Shown: positions 6,546 to 6,616 of the stretch, piece by piece
Layout: each line of letters begins with the position of its first letter
Position numbering within the stretch: position 1 is the first letter of the stretch
Source of the DNA: Thioalkalivibrio sp.
GTDB lineage: Bacteria > Pseudomonadota > Gammaproteobacteria > Ectothiorhodospirales > Ectothiorhodospiraceae
Direction: 5' to 3'
Assembly (NCBI GenBank): GCA_003553165.1
Contig: PUOZ01000320.1
Coordinates: forward strand, 1-6,616
DNA: 6,616 bases
The notes under the pieces: generated by a model
What the model was told of the DNA's origin: nothing
The model's input: only the letters and a program-made list of their open reading frames with translations
Databases searched by the model: none
Program-made: the position numbers and the translations under genes

Positions 6546-6616
6546 CGGGGTATAGCGCAGTCTGGTAGCGCGCCTGCTTTGGGAGCAGGATGTCGGGGGT
6601 TCGAATCCCTCTACCC
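6546..6616 (+). tRNA. tRNA-Pro (anticodon UGG), 3' end cut by the window edge
   Basis: The cloverleaf can be folded by eye. The acceptor strand CGGGGTA (6546-6552) would pair with TACCCCG, of which TACCC (6612-6616) is present. T8 and A9 follow, then the D stem GCGC/GCGC (6555-6558, 6568-6571). The anticodon stem CCTGC/GCAGG (6573-6577, 6585-6589) encloses the loop TTTGGGA, giving anticodon TGG at 6580-6582. The T stem GGGGG/CCCTC (6595-6599, 6607-6611, one G-U pair) encloses TTCGAAT. About 6 nt are missing: CG, the discriminator A and CCA if encoded. The sequence closely resembles proteobacterial tRNA-Pro(UGG), which reads CCN codons, mainly CCA and CCG. Confidence 0.97.

Noticed and set aside
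6546..6616. tRNA gene as a phage or island attachment site
   Set aside because: The 3' end is outside the window, no integrase gene or second copy of the T-arm sequence is seen, and the upstream side is ordinary core genome.

Overview
The window looks like chromosomal DNA of a GC-rich gammaproteobacterium. The evidence is the block lpxH-ppiB-folD on one strand, a UGG proline tRNA beside folD, and a Pseudomonas-type metZ (direct sulfhydrylation route to methionine). The protein sequences read like Ectothiorhodospiraceae/Chromatiales or a relative, but that placement is inference. Coding density is very high. I see no mobile element, CRISPR array, phage gene or obvious horizontal transfer.

Layout, left to right: (1) 1-482, minus strand: N-terminal 160 codons of an MFS transporter that runs off the left edge. 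(2) 483-601: a short divergent control region where promoter-like elements for both strands share one AT-rich patch. (3) 602-1795, plus: metZ, O-succinylhomoserine sulfhydrylase. (4) 1792-3996, plus: one 734-codon frame that starts inside the metZ stop (GTGA overlap). It encodes a type-2 glycerate kinase-like domain (DUF4147 + MOFRL) joined by a roughly 57-residue low-complexity linker to a complete DUF455 ferritin-like di-metal domain. This fusion is the most unusual object in the window. (5) 4747-3947, minus: lpxH, whose 3' end overlaps the fusion gene tail-to-tail by 50 bp. (6) 5359-4787, minus: a PpiB-type cyclophilin with two competing starts, one giving a signal-peptide-like N-terminus and one giving the cytosolic form. 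(7) 6302-5436, minus: folD. (8) 6303-6545: divergent intergenic region with a candidate folD promoter, a perfect 6-bp inverted repeat and a strong stable-RNA-type promoter. (9) 6546 to the right edge, plus: tRNA-Pro(UGG), cut about 6 nt before its 3' end.

folD, ppiB and lpxH run in the same direction with gaps of 76 and 39 bp and probably share transcripts. They cover one-carbon metabolism, protein folding and lipid A synthesis. metZ and the kinase/ferritin-like fusion form a translationally coupled pair. Methionine synthesis by MetZ is well supported; the role of the fusion protein is not known from the sequence.
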